From Sulfopaludibacter sp963835555 (GTDB lineage: Bacteria > Acidobacteriota > Terriglobia > Bryobacterales > Bryobacteraceae), in contig CAWIGC010000038.1 of the NCBI GenBank assembly GCA_963835555.1, forward strand, positions 310,001 to 374,000: DNA of 64,000 bases. Reading direction: 5' to 3'. The translations under genes were made by a program, and so were the position numbers. Shown in pieces: positions 37,068 through 45,773 of this stretch. Below the pieces are notes generated by a model, which saw only the letters and a list, made by a program, of their open reading frames with translations, was not told the DNA's origin and did no database searches. Each line of letters opens with the position of its first letter. Position 1 is the first letter of the stretch.

Positions 37068-37669
37068 GGGCCGTGCTATTGCTCGTGCCTGCGCTGCTGG
37101 CGGCTCAGGCTAACTTTCACCGCGCCGCGCAGGATCTGGAAATTCGGTACTGGCTGCTCGATCCCCCGGGCCATCAGTTCCGCATCTCGCACGATTTCAC
37201 AGTGACTCGCGTAGGGCAGAAGAGCGTCCACAGTTTCGTGCGCAAAGGCAGTACGGTGGCGCCCGATTCGAAGATGTTCGACCTGGACACCGGGGAACCG
37301 CTACCCACGCACGTGGTGACCGGCAAGAGCGTGAACGCGCTGGGCTATTATCCGACGCCCACCGATCCCGATTCCGTAGTGGTGCAAGGCGACCTGCCGC
37401 AAGCCGTGGGCGAGGGCCAATCCGTGCGCATCCGGGTGGAGGAGACGTACACTGACCCGGTGGGCTACACCGTAAAGAACGGCGAACTGGTGTGGACCCG
37501 CACGCTCGGGCGTCCGTTGAATTACGTGACGCTGCCGGAAGGCTGGACGCTGACCAGCGTGAACACTCCGGCGATCGTTACGCTCGACGCGCAGGGCCGC
37601 ACGATGCTGCGATTCGCCAATATCCGCAACGATCAGCTTGCGGTGACCATCAAAGCCAAGAAGCGGTGA
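37064..37669 (+). CDS. Secreted hypothetical protein, tandem paralogue 2
   Basis: A 201-residue protein with a signal peptide (AVLLLVPALLAAQA). It aligns with the previous gene over its length: GHQFRISHDFTVTR, VRIRVEETYTDPVGY, RTLGRPLNYVTLPEGWTLT, NIRNDQLAV. The two arose by tandem duplication and have since diverged well below half identity by eye. The heavy-metal-binding gene follows after 1 base, so all three probably form one operon. Confidence 0.65.
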   Translation: MRAVLLLVPALLAAQANFHRAAQDLEIRYWLLDPPGHQFRISHDFTVTRVGQKSVHSFVRKGSTVAPDSKMFDLDTGEPLPTHVVTGKSVNALGYYPTPTDPDSVVVQGDLPQAVGEGQSVRIRVEETYTDPVGYTVKNGELVWTRTLGRPLNYVTLPEGWTLTSVNTPAIVTLDAQGRTMLRFANIRNDQLAVTIKAKKR

Positions 37670-37670
37670 A

Positions 37671-38525
37671 ATGCGGCTCTCTGCATTCTTGGCGATTTTA
37701 TTGGCGGCGATTTCGCTGTGTGCCCAGGATCCGAGTTTTTACTGCCCGATGGATCCGGACGTCCGCTCGCCCGCTCCCGGCAAATGTCCCCGCTGCGGGA
37801 TGACGCTGGTGCCGGGCATTCCAAATCCCATCGAGTATCCGCTGGATCTGCGTGCGGCGCCTCGCGAACTGCCGGCGGGTCGCCCGGTGATGCTGGAAAT
37901 GCGCGTGCTGGATCCGAAAACCGGACGGCCGGTGACGCAGTTCGAAGTGGTGCACGAAAAACTCTTCCACCTGTTTCTGGTGAGTCAGGATCTGGAGTAT
38001 TTCTCGCACGAGCATCCCCTGCTGGGCGCGGACGGTTGGTTTCGGCTGAACACCACGCTGCCCAAGGCCGGGACGTATCGCCTGCTGGCCGATTTCGACC
38101 CGAGCGGCGGCACTCCGCAACTGGCGCCGAAAACCATTTCCACTGCTGGCTACGTAGCTTCGCTGGAGCAGTCGATCCCCCACCCGCCCGCCGATCTGGC
38201 GCCGAAGCAGGGCCCGAATCTGCGCGTGGCGCTCACCACGGAACCGGCACAGCCGATCGCCGGCATGAAGACGCTTCTCTTTGTGCACCTGAGTCCGGCG
38301 GACGGAATCGAGCAATATATCGGGGCCTGGTCGCATATGCTGGCGGTGAGCAACGACCTTGTGGACACCATCCACAGTCACCCGTTTATCGCCGATGGCG
38401 GGCCGCAAATGCAATTCAATATCTTCTTCCCGCGCGCCACCACGTACAAGATCTGGATGCAGTTTCAGCGCAAGGGTGTGGTGAACACGGTGGCTTTCAC
38501 GCTGCCGGTGCACGCGCTGCAATAG
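37671..38525 (+). CDS. Secreted protein with heavy-metal-binding domain
   Basis: A 284-residue protein: signal peptide (AILLAAISLCAQ), then a heavy-metal-binding domain FYCPMDPDVRS...GKCPRCGMTLVPG, as found beside copper-handling proteins. The rest is a beta-rich region with histidines (FSHEHP, IHSHPF, LLFVHLSP) that could bind copper. It is followed by convergent cytochrome genes, one with a copper-monooxygenase-like domain, so a copper delivery role is plausible. The last 61 bases overlap the antisense cytochrome gene. Confidence 0.75.
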   Translation: MRLSAFLAILLAAISLCAQDPSFYCPMDPDVRSPAPGKCPRCGMTLVPGIPNPIEYPLDLRAAPRELPAGRPVMLEMRVLDPKTGRPVTQFEVVHEKLFHLFLVSQDLEYFSHEHPLLGADGWFRLNTTLPKAGTYRLLADFDPSGGTPQLAPKTISTAGYVASLEQSIPHPPADLAPKQGPNLRVALTTEPAQPIAGMKTLLFVHLSPADGIEQYIGAWSHMLAVSNDLVDTIHSHPFIADGGPQMQFNIFFPRATTYKIWMQFQRKGVVNTVAFTLPVHALQ

Positions 38526-39130
38526 ACCAGCAACCGGGTGCCGCGCGGAAGTGGCAGCGGCTCGCGCAGGTCGTACGAGCGTTTCCATTTCGGATGGAAT
38601 TCCCGGAGCCAGATCAGGCGCCGGACGCTCCGATCGGGCAGTAAGGCGGCCAGTTCGACGGGGCCTTCGGGTTGAATCGCGCGCAGCAGCATGGGCCGGT
38701 CGAGTGTCATCGAAGCTCGCAAGGCGATGCCACCGCGGTGCGCCAGGGGTTTGGCTGGCTCCACGCGGGGAACCTCGGGCAGATAGATGGGATTGCCCTC
38801 AGGCGCGCCTCCTTCCACCCAGCCCACCAGGATGTCCATTTCAGGCTGCGCGAGGCTCTGCTCGTCGCGGAAATCGCCCACGCCTTTGACTGCGTCCCAG
38901 GGCGGCATGCGGCGCGCCAGCACCTCGTCGCGGATGGCCTTGGCCCACGGGCGGGCATCCCCGTAAGTGAGCAGGGACATGGCCGCGCCGCCGGGACGAT
39001 GGCAGGCCGCGCAGCGATGGTAGACGATGCGTGAAACCTCGCGCGTCCACGTCAGGTTGGTGCTGATCACGTCGTGGGCGAAGCTGGCGGCGGAGAGCAG
39101 GAGCAGTCCGCCGGCCCTGACCAGTCGCAC
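38465..39130 (-). CDS. Monoheme c-type cytochrome with truncated Cu-monooxygenase-like tail
   Basis: A 221-residue secreted protein: signal peptide, heme motif CAACH in IVYHRCAACHRPGGAAMSLL, then RRMPPWDAVKG. The C-terminal part (LREFHPKWKRSYDL, PRGTRLLVYC) resembles only the final half of the copper-monooxygenase-like domain of the preceding gene (HYDFGWQLSYDL, KGTRIECTAHF), and the LPHMHLRG copper ligands there are replaced by LLRAIQPEG. It begins 1 base after that gene's stop. Probably an electron carrier that lost, or never had, the copper site. Confidence 0.72.
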   Translation of the reverse strand: MRLVRAGGLLLLSAASFAHDVISTNLTWTREVSRIVYHRCAACHRPGGAAMSLLTYGDARPWAKAIRDEVLARRMPPWDAVKGVGDFRDEQSLAQPEMDILVGWVEGGAPEGNPIYLPEVPRVEPAKPLAHRGGIALRASMTLDRPMLLRAIQPEGPVELAALLPDRSVRRLIWLREFHPKWKRSYDLREPLPLPRGTRLLVYCSACTGSVKATVFTTPLR

Positions 39131-39131
39131 G

Positions 39132-40427
39132 TCAGTTCCCGCTGTCGCTGGTTTTGCGCTGCGGCTTCTTTTCCGGCTGGATGAGCTTGGGGTCCATGCC
39201 GGCGGGGAAAGAGATATCGAAGAACCCGATCATCATCTCGTCCCAGCTCTGGTCGCCCCATTTCACTTCTTTGGTGGGATCGGGATTGGCCGGGTTGTTG
39301 GGCGAATTGTCGAAATGGGCGGTACATTCGATGCGGGTACCCTTGGAAATATCGATGCCTGCGCCCAGGTCGTAAGAAAGCTGCCAGCCAAAATCGTAAT
39401 GCGGCACGCGCAGGATGGTTTGCGTTTCGCCGGTGGGGAAGACCAGGCGGTATTCGAAATCCTTGCCGCGCAAGTGCATGTGGGGCAGCAGCGACATGAG
39501 CTTCACGTCATGGCCGAACTCGAAGCTGGAATGCACCTCGTAGTTCGGGTCGCCGGGCGGAATCTTAAACTTCGTATTGGACGCGCCCCACGTGAGGATG
39601 CGCTCTTTGGGCGGCTCCTTGGCGAAGCTGAATCCAACCCTGGTCTGGTCCTCGGCAGCTTTGCCGTTGGCGGTGTAATGAAGCTGAAACACCACGTCGG
39701 AACCGGCTTTTACCAACCGCGCGGTACCCGGCTCGAGTCTGGTGGGAGGCACTCCGGGGGCGAAGCCGGCCAGTATGTCCCCGGAGAAAGCCTGCACGTC
39801 GCCCTTTTCATTGCGCGGCACAAAGACCTCGCCAGGCTGCTTGTCGCGCATCCACTTGGAACCCGGCTCGCGGATGAACGCGATCACGTGATGCACCACT
39901 GCCCGATTGCCGGGGCGAACCTCGGCGGCTTGAATCCAGCGATCCTCGGTGAGGTTGAGCGGGACGATCACGTACTGATAGTCGATGGCGCCGGAGGCAG
40001 GCACGTCAAAGGGCTTCGGCATTTCGATGATACGATCCGGCTGGCCGATATTCCAGCCGTCCACGAACGCGACCGGTTTCGGCAGGTCTTTGGGATTGCC
40101 TTCGGGCGCGCCGCCATCCACCCATGCAATCAGCGTGTCGCGATCTTGGGACGCCAGGGAACGATCATTGCTGAAGTGCCCCACCTGTGGATCCGCCGGC
40201 CATGGCGGCATCTTTTTCAGAAGCACCGCTTCCTTCATGGCTTTGGCCCACGGGCGCGCCTGCCGGTACGTCAGCAAAGGCATGGGCGCGGCTTCTCCCG
40301 GCCGATGGCAGCCCTGGCAGTTGTGTTGCAGGATGGGCGCTACGTCTTTGGAATAAGTGGGTACGGACGCTGCGGCAGCAGACCCCGCCAGCCACAACCC
40401 AAGAACGGAAAAACAGATCAGGCGCAT
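39132..40427 (-). CDS. c-type cytochrome fused to copper type II monooxygenase-like domain
   Basis: A 431-residue secreted protein: signal peptide (FSVLGLWLAGSAAA), a cytochrome domain with heme motif CQGCH (residues 37-41), MPPWPADPQVGHF, and a C-terminal domain like the peptidylglycine/dopamine monooxygenase fold. Candidate copper ligands: VVHHVIAF, LHYTANG, LLPHMHLRG. The fusion is common in Acidobacteria and Planctomycetes, of unknown function. It presumably feeds electrons from the heme to a copper-bound oxidant. Lys/Gln-rich C-terminus. Confidence 0.8.
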   Translation of the reverse strand: MRLICFSVLGLWLAGSAAAASVPTYSKDVAPILQHNCQGCHRPGEAAPMPLLTYRQARPWAKAMKEAVLLKKMPPWPADPQVGHFSNDRSLASQDRDTLIAWVDGGAPEGNPKDLPKPVAFVDGWNIGQPDRIIEMPKPFDVPASGAIDYQYVIVPLNLTEDRWIQAAEVRPGNRAVVHHVIAFIREPGSKWMRDKQPGEVFVPRNEKGDVQAFSGDILAGFAPGVPPTRLEPGTARLVKAGSDVVFQLHYTANGKAAEDQTRVGFSFAKEPPKERILTWGASNTKFKIPPGDPNYEVHSSFEFGHDVKLMSLLPHMHLRGKDFEYRLVFPTGETQTILRVPHYDFGWQLSYDLGAGIDISKGTRIECTAHFDNSPNNPANPDPTKEVKWGDQSWDEMMIGFFDISFPAGMDPKLIQPEKKPQRKTSDSGN

Positions 40428-40540
40428 TTCCCCTCGCTTGTCCGATTATACGGGACGCGCCGCCTGGCGGATGTGACGGACTTTGTAACATGGGCGCCTC
40501 CGGCGCCACCAGTGGGTATATCCTACTGAAAGGAGTTGGA

Positions 40541-40840
40541 ATGAAGGCTAAGAAAGCAATCAAGAGACTGGCCAAAGCCGAGACGCTGCTGGCCACCGTA
40601 CTGGACCAGTATCCCGCCGGAAACGACGGGCTCCGCGATTTACTGGACTCAGCCAAGACTTCAATAGCGCGGGCGCGCGCCGCCATCGATGTGGAAGTGG
40701 CCGTGACTCCCGCGAAAAAATCGCCCGCGCGGGCCAAGCAGGCCAAGCCCGGCCGGTTGACGGAGGCCGGGCGGAAGCGGATCTCGCTCGCTGCGAAAAA
40801 GCGCTGGGCAGCGGCCCGGCGGGTAAAGAAGACTGCCTGA
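40541..40840 (+). CDS. Small basic protein, nucleoid-type
   Basis: A 99-residue Lys/Ala/Arg-rich protein with AAGGAG 6 bases before the ATG. The N-terminal helix (ETLLATVLDQYP) is followed by a basic linker (PAKKSPARAKQAKPGR) and GRKRISLAAKKRWAAARR, a motif common to small soil-bacterial DNA-binding-like proteins. It is a second basic low-complexity protein in the window but unrelated in sequence to the H1-like one. DNA binding is inferred. Confidence 0.6.
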   Translation: MKAKKAIKRLAKAETLLATVLDQYPAGNDGLRDLLDSAKTSIARARAAIDVEVAVTPAKKSPARAKQAKPGRLTEAGRKRISLAAKKRWAAARRVKKTA

Positions 40841-40844
40841 CCCG

Positions 40845-41963
40845 ATGCGCCAGTTTCTGCGAGTGACTGCCGGAAGCTTCCTGCTGCTGAGTGCGCAAGC
40901 GGCGGTTCTACCTGTAATTCCGGGCGATTCCACACGCGGCGCAAAGATTTTCGAAACCGAGCGGTGCATCAAGTGCCATGCGGTGAATGGGCGCGGCGGC
41001 CGGATCGGGCTTGACCTGGGACGCACGGTGAATCGCGCCTACACGCCCGCGCAGCTCGCCAGCACCATGTGGAACCATGCGCCGGTGATGTTCGGCGCCA
41101 TCAAGGCGGCGGGAATCGAGACCCCGAAACTGAGTCCGGAGAATGCCGCCGATCTGTTCGCATTCTTCTACTCGGCGCGCTTTTTCGACCGGCCGGGGCA
41201 GGCCGCCGACGGCAAACGGGAATTCGCAGAGAAACGCTGCGGCGTTTGTCATGGCATCACCGAGTCACGCGCGGAAGGCGCTCCACCAGTGGCCAAGTGG
41301 GAGTCACTGGCCGACCCTGTTCTGCTGGTGCAGCAGATGTGGAATCACAGCTACCGCATGAAGCAGGCCTTCAAGCGACGCAACCTGGAGTGGCAGTCAC
41401 TTACCAGCGGCCAACTGGACGACATCCTGGCGTACTTGCGGTCACTGCCGGAAACGAGTCACCTGGTGTCTCACTTTTCCAATACCAGCGGCCAGCAGGG
41501 CGAGCGTGTGTTCGAAGACAAGGGCTGCGTCCATTGCCACGTGGGAACGCTGGCGCTGGAAAACCGCTTGAAGAACATGACGCTCACCGATATCGCGGTG
41601 GATATGTGGAATCACGCGCCGCGCATGCTGGATCAGCCGCCCACACTGACTCCCGAAGAGATGCGGCAACTGCTCAGCTTCCTGTGGATGCGCCAGTTCG
41701 TGTATCCCGGTGGAAGTATCGCCACGGGCAAGAAAGTGTTTGAAGGGCGCCGCTGCGCGGAGTGTCACGCGGGCGGGGCGCACGGCGCGCCGCAATTGCC
41801 GGGACAGGCGCACAAATATTCGGAAGTGACCATCATCTCCGCACTTTGGCGGCACGGGCCGCAGATGCTCAATCGCATGAAGGAGGCCGGTATCGGATGG
41901 CCCAGTTTCGGCGGTTCGCAGGAAGTGGCGGACCTGATCGCGTATTTGAATTCGGTACAGTAA
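40845..41963 (+). CDS. Tetraheme c-type cytochrome with fourfold internal repeat
   Basis: A 372-residue secreted protein with four CxxCH motifs: CIKCH (41), CGVCH (132), CVHCH (228), CAECH (304). Each heme module is followed by a matching segment MWNHAPVM, MWNHSYRM, MWNHAPRM, LWRHGPQM, whose Met is a probable axial ligand. It looks like four tandem copies of a monoheme cytochrome unit. It starts 4 bases after the basic protein. A role in periplasmic electron transfer is likely. Confidence 0.85.
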   Translation: MRQFLRVTAGSFLLLSAQAAVLPVIPGDSTRGAKIFETERCIKCHAVNGRGGRIGLDLGRTVNRAYTPAQLASTMWNHAPVMFGAIKAAGIETPKLSPENAADLFAFFYSARFFDRPGQAADGKREFAEKRCGVCHGITESRAEGAPPVAKWESLADPVLLVQQMWNHSYRMKQAFKRRNLEWQSLTSGQLDDILAYLRSLPETSHLVSHFSNTSGQQGERVFEDKGCVHCHVGTLALENRLKNMTLTDIAVDMWNHAPRMLDQPPTLTPEEMRQLLSFLWMRQFVYPGGSIATGKKVFEGRRCAECHAGGAHGAPQLPGQAHKYSEVTIISALWRHGPQMLNRMKEAGIGWPSFGGSQEVADLIAYLNSVQ

Positions 41964-41978
41964 CTCGGGGTAAGTCAG

Positions 41979-43007
41979 ATGACCAGACGGACCATGATGG
42001 CGATGACTGCGGCGGCACCGCTGGCCGCCGCGGCGGCCGACCTGCCGGTGAAGTTAGGGATCGACCTCTTCAGCCTGCGGTCGCAGAACTGGACGCCGCT
42101 TCAACTGTTGGATTATTGCGCGGCGCAGAAAGCTCGCGTGGTTCATTTTTCAGAGATCCGCTTTATCGGCGGGCTGGATCCGGAGAACCTGCGCGCCGTG
42201 CGGCGGCACGCCGAACCGTTGGGCATCGAAATCGAGATCGGGATGCGCTCCATCTGCCCAACCTCCAAAATGTTCGATCCCAAAGCGGGCACGGCGGAGG
42301 AGCAACTGGGCCACATGATCGATGCGGCGCAGATTGTGGGGTCGCGGATTGTGCGGGCGGTGCTGGGCAGCTCCGACGACCGGCGCCCCGGCCCCATCGA
42401 AAAGCACATCGAGAGCACCGTGAACGTGCTGCGCAATATGCGCTCGAAGGTGGTGGATGCCGGCATCAAGGTCGCCATTGAAAACCACGCGGGCGATATG
42501 CAGGCGCGCGAGTTGAAATCGTTGATCGAAGGCGCCGGGCCGGATTTTGTTGGGGTATGCCTGGATTCGGGCAATCCGTTGTGGACCCTGGAAGATCCGC
42601 ACCTCACGCTGGCAACGCTGCATCCCTATGTGCTCACCAGTCACGTGCGCGATAGCGCGGTGTGGAAGGTGCCGGAAGGCGCCGCCGTGGCCTGGGTACG
42701 GATGGGCGAGGGCAATGTGCGGATCGACGAGTATATCCGGAAATACGCCGAGCTTTGCCCCGGGCGGGCACTCTCGCTGGAATCGATTGTGACCAACGCC
42801 CGCGTGTACCCTTATCGCGATCCAAAGTTCTGGGATGCCTATCGCAACGACCCGGCATGGGAATTCGCGCGCTTTCTGGATATCGCCGCGCGGGGGAAGC
42901 CGCGGCCGGCGGAGGCTGCGCCCAAGGATCGCGAAGGCGTGCTGCGCAAGGAGCGCGAAGATCTGGAGGCCAGCCTGGCATACACTAAGCGGGTGCTGGG
43001 CATATAG
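41979..43007 (+). CDS. Xylose-isomerase-like TIM-barrel (sugar phosphate isomerase/epimerase family)
   Basis: A 342-residue protein with a short signal-like N-terminus (TRRTMMAMTAAAPLAAAAA), reminiscent of a Tat signal but weak. The barrel has VAIENHAGD, GVCLDSGNPLWT, TSHVRDSAVW and LSLESIV, giving the metal ligands of the AP endonuclease 2/xylose isomerase family. It is followed by a Gfo/Idh/MocA enzyme, a common pair in sugar or cyclitol catabolism. Confidence 0.82.
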   Translation: MTRRTMMAMTAAAPLAAAAADLPVKLGIDLFSLRSQNWTPLQLLDYCAAQKARVVHFSEIRFIGGLDPENLRAVRRHAEPLGIEIEIGMRSICPTSKMFDPKAGTAEEQLGHMIDAAQIVGSRIVRAVLGSSDDRRPGPIEKHIESTVNVLRNMRSKVVDAGIKVAIENHAGDMQARELKSLIEGAGPDFVGVCLDSGNPLWTLEDPHLTLATLHPYVLTSHVRDSAVWKVPEGAAVAWVRMGEGNVRIDEYIRKYAELCPGRALSLESIVTNARVYPYRDPKFWDAYRNDPAWEFARFLDIAARGKPRPAEAAPKDREGVLRKEREDLEASLAYTKRVLGI

Positions 43008-43050
43008 TAAGGAGGGCCTTCGGGCCTGTCTGTTCCCTGGGGGGTAATCA

Positions 43051-44385
43051 ATGAATCGCCGTCAGTTTATCTACACCGGCGCCGGATTTACGGCTGCCAC
43101 GCGCCTGCTCGCCGAACAGGCCGCGGATCAGAAAACCAAGCGTGTGGGAATGATCGGCTGTGGCTGGTATGGCAAGACCGACCTGTTCCGGCTGATTCAG
43201 GTAGCGCCCGTAGAGGTGGTCTCGCTGTGCGATGTGGATTCCAAAATGCTGTCCGACGCGGCCGATATGACGGCCACGCGGCAGGCATCCAAACACCGGC
43301 CGCGCACCTACGGCGACTATCGAAAAATGCTGGCCGAGAAGGATCTGGATATCGTGCTCGTGGGCACGCCGGATCACTGGCACGCACTGGCCATGATCGC
43401 CGCGGTGGAAGCGGGCGCCGATGTCTGGTGCCAGAAGCCCATCAGCGTGGATGTGCGCGAGGGACAGGCTATGCTGGCGTCCGCGCGGAAACACGGGCGC
43501 GTGGTGCAGATCGGCACCCAGCGGCGCAGCACTCCGCATTTGGTGGACGCGATGAACAAAGTGGTGAAGCCCGGCAAGTTGGGCAAAGTGGGGCTGGTGG
43601 AAGTGTACTGCTACTATCACATGCGCGCCACCGCCAACCCGCCAGACACCGCGCCGCCGCCAAACCTGGATTACGAAATGTGGACCGGCCCCGCTCCCAT
43701 GCGCCCGTATAATGCACTGGTGCATCCGCGAGGCTGGCGCGCCTTCATGGAGTACGGCAACGGCATCATGGGCGACATGTGCGTCCATATGTTCGATATG
43801 ACGCGCTGGATGCTGGACCTGGGCTGGCCCACGCGGGTCAGTTCCAGCGGCGGCATTCTGGAATCGAAGAGTAAGGCGAATATCGCCGATACCCAGCTCG
43901 CCACCTGGGACTACGACGATCTGAAAATCGTGTGGCAGCATCGCACCTGGGGCGATCCGCCCGATCCGAAATACACCTGGGGAGCGACCTTCTATGGCGA
44001 CAAAGGCACGCTCAAGCTGAGCGTGTACAGTTACGATTTCACGCCCGCTGGAAAAGGCGAATCGCCCATTCACCAGGACGTAACTTACGAGCTGGAGCAA
44101 TATCCGGAAGACAAAACGGAGAAGGATCTGGAGAAACACTGCGCGCCGGCCATCCGCCATCACATGCTGAATTTTCTGGATGCCATCGCCTCGCGCGGCA
44201 GGCCGGTGGCGGATATTGAACAGGGGTACATCTCCACGTCCAGTTGCATTCTGGCGAACCTCTCGATGGACCTGGGCCGCTCGCTGGCCTGGGATGTGAA
44301 GGCGGGCCGCGTGACCGGCGACGAAGAGGCCAACCGGCGCCTGGCGCGGCCCTACCGCAAGCCCTGGACCCATCCGGCGGTCTGA
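43051..44385 (+). CDS. Gfo/Idh/MocA-family oxidoreductase with Tat-like signal
   Basis: A 444-residue enzyme: N-terminus MNRRQFIYTGAGFTAATRLL (twin-arginine type), Rossmann motif VGMIGCGWYG, LVGTPDHWHAL, WCQKPIS with the catalytic-type Lys, and a C-terminal barrel. It resembles the enzyme at 23564 in layout, though the two are not close copies. It lies 43 bases after the xylose-isomerase-like gene. Both are probably exported and act on the same sugar. Confidence 0.87.
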   Translation: MNRRQFIYTGAGFTAATRLLAEQAADQKTKRVGMIGCGWYGKTDLFRLIQVAPVEVVSLCDVDSKMLSDAADMTATRQASKHRPRTYGDYRKMLAEKDLDIVLVGTPDHWHALAMIAAVEAGADVWCQKPISVDVREGQAMLASARKHGRVVQIGTQRRSTPHLVDAMNKVVKPGKLGKVGLVEVYCYYHMRATANPPDTAPPPNLDYEMWTGPAPMRPYNALVHPRGWRAFMEYGNGIMGDMCVHMFDMTRWMLDLGWPTRVSSSGGILESKSKANIADTQLATWDYDDLKIVWQHRTWGDPPDPKYTWGATFYGDKGTLKLSVYSYDFTPAGKGESPIHQDVTYELEQYPEDKTEKDLEKHCAPAIRHHMLNFLDAIASRGRPVADIEQGYISTSSCILANLSMDLGRSLAWDVKAGRVTGDEEANRRLARPYRKPWTHPAV

Positions 44386-44400
44386 TACACTTTGAGGGTT

Positions 44401-44796
44401 ATGGAGGCCCTGGGTCCGCTCGAAATTACGGTGATGGAGATTCTCTGGCTGCACGGCGACGGCAACGTACACGATGTGACGCAACACCTGCACCGCCCGC
44501 TGGCCTACACCACTGTAATGACCACGCTCGACCGGCTCTACAAGAAGGGCCTGCTGGAGAGGCGCAAGGCCGAGCGCGCGTTCGTCTATCGCCCGCGCCT
44601 GTCCCGTGCGGAGTGGGAGCAGAAGCGCACGGGAGATTTCGTGGCGGGCTTTCTGGCCGCGCCGCAGACTTCCGGCCAGATGTTGATCTCGTGCCTGGTG
44701 GACGCGGTGGGCCGCCACGATGAAGCGCTGCTGGATGAACTGGAGCGCAAGATCCGGCTGCGCCGCAAGGAACTGGCACGAAGGAGGAAGCCGTGA
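44401..44796 (+). CDS. blaI: BlaI/MecI-family repressor
   Basis: A 131-residue winged helix: LEITVMEILWLHGDGNVHDV, AYTTVMTTLDRLYKKGLLER, then a C-terminal dimerisation helix. It pairs with the adjacent M56 protease gene, which overlaps by 4 bases (GTGA), the classic BlaI-BlaR1 layout. Start ATG 44401, with the TTG at 44392 an alternative. It should repress its own operon and be cleaved after M56 activation. Confidence 0.87.
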   Translation: MEALGPLEITVMEILWLHGDGNVHDVTQHLHRPLAYTTVMTTLDRLYKKGLLERRKAERAFVYRPRLSRAEWEQKRTGDFVAGFLAAPQTSGQMLISCLVDAVGRHDEALLDELERKIRLRRKELARRRKP

Positions 44797-45770
44797 CCCT
44801 TCCTTATGTTTTGCGTCTGCTGTGTCTCTGCGGCGCGTCTTTCTTCCTGTTGCACCTGGCGCTGGGGTTGGCGGTCACCCTGCTGACTCCGGCAGCGGCC
44901 CGATGGGCAGAGCGCTTGAGAGCGCGGCAGGCGGCGCGGTTTCTGCTGGCTCTGCGATTGTTCCCCGCGGCCTGTTCCCTGCTGGTGGTTGCCGGGTTGT
45001 GCGCGCCCAGTTATCTGTTGCTGGAACCGGTTTCCACACGGGAAGAAGTAAGCCTGTGGTGCGTCCTGGCGGCGCTCCTGTGTCTGACATTGATAGCGGC
45101 TTCGGCTGTCCGGTGCGCACGCGCGGCGCGGCGGTCGCTGGGCTACATCCGCTATTGCCAGATGGTGGGACGGCCGGAACATCTGGCGGGTGAAAATGCG
45201 CCGGTCTGGGTGGTGGAAGGCTCGGCGCCATTTATGGTATTGGCCGGCATTGTGCACCCCCGGCTGATTGTTTCGCGTCCCGTGGTGAATGCGCTCCCGG
45301 TGGGGCAACTGGCGGCTGCGCTCCGTCACGAAGACGCGCACCGGATATCGCGCGACAATTTCAAACGGCTGCTCTTGCTGCTGGCGCCGGATCTGTTGCC
45401 GGCGTGGCGAGGCTTCGCGCGCCTGGAGCGCGTTTGGGCGCGGTTTGCGGAATGGGCGGCGGATGATGCCGCTGTGGCGGGCGATTCGCAGCGGTCGGTT
45501 TCGCTGGCGTCCGCGCTGGTCAGCGTGGCGCGCCTGGGCGCCTGTCCGCAAGCGGCTCCGCTCATTACTTCCCTGCTGGCAGACAATCGGGACTTGGCCG
45601 AGCGGGTGGACCGCCTGCTGCGCGACATGCCGCAGGAACCGTCCGGCGGGCGCAGGTCCCTTGCCTTTCGAGTCGCGGGAATCCTGGCGAGCGGACTGCT
45701 ACTCGCACTGATGGCGCGGCCCGCGACGCTTTCCTCCGTACACGGCCTGCTGGAGTATCTCGCTCACTGA
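44793..45770 (+). CDS. M56-family membrane metallopeptidase (BlaR1-like)
   Basis: A 325-residue membrane protein: about four helices in the first 110 residues, a zinc site HEDAH (in ALRHEDAHRISRDN), and a third-ligand-type EWAADDAAV. A final helix near residues 293-310. It has no penicillin-binding sensor domain, so the signal is not beta-lactam by design. Paired with BlaI, it should relay a membrane stress signal by cleaving the repressor. It ends 3 bases before the convergent lipoprotein gene. Confidence 0.85.
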   Translation: MTLPYVLRLLCLCGASFFLLHLALGLAVTLLTPAAARWAERLRARQAARFLLALRLFPAACSLLVVAGLCAPSYLLLEPVSTREEVSLWCVLAALLCLTLIAASAVRCARAARRSLGYIRYCQMVGRPEHLAGENAPVWVVEGSAPFMVLAGIVHPRLIVSRPVVNALPVGQLAAALRHEDAHRISRDNFKRLLLLLAPDLLPAWRGFARLERVWARFAEWAADDAAVAGDSQRSVSLASALVSVARLGACPQAAPLITSLLADNRDLAERVDRLLRDMPQEPSGGRRSLAFRVAGILASGLLLALMARPATLSSVHGLLEYLAH

Positions 45771-45773
45771 TCG

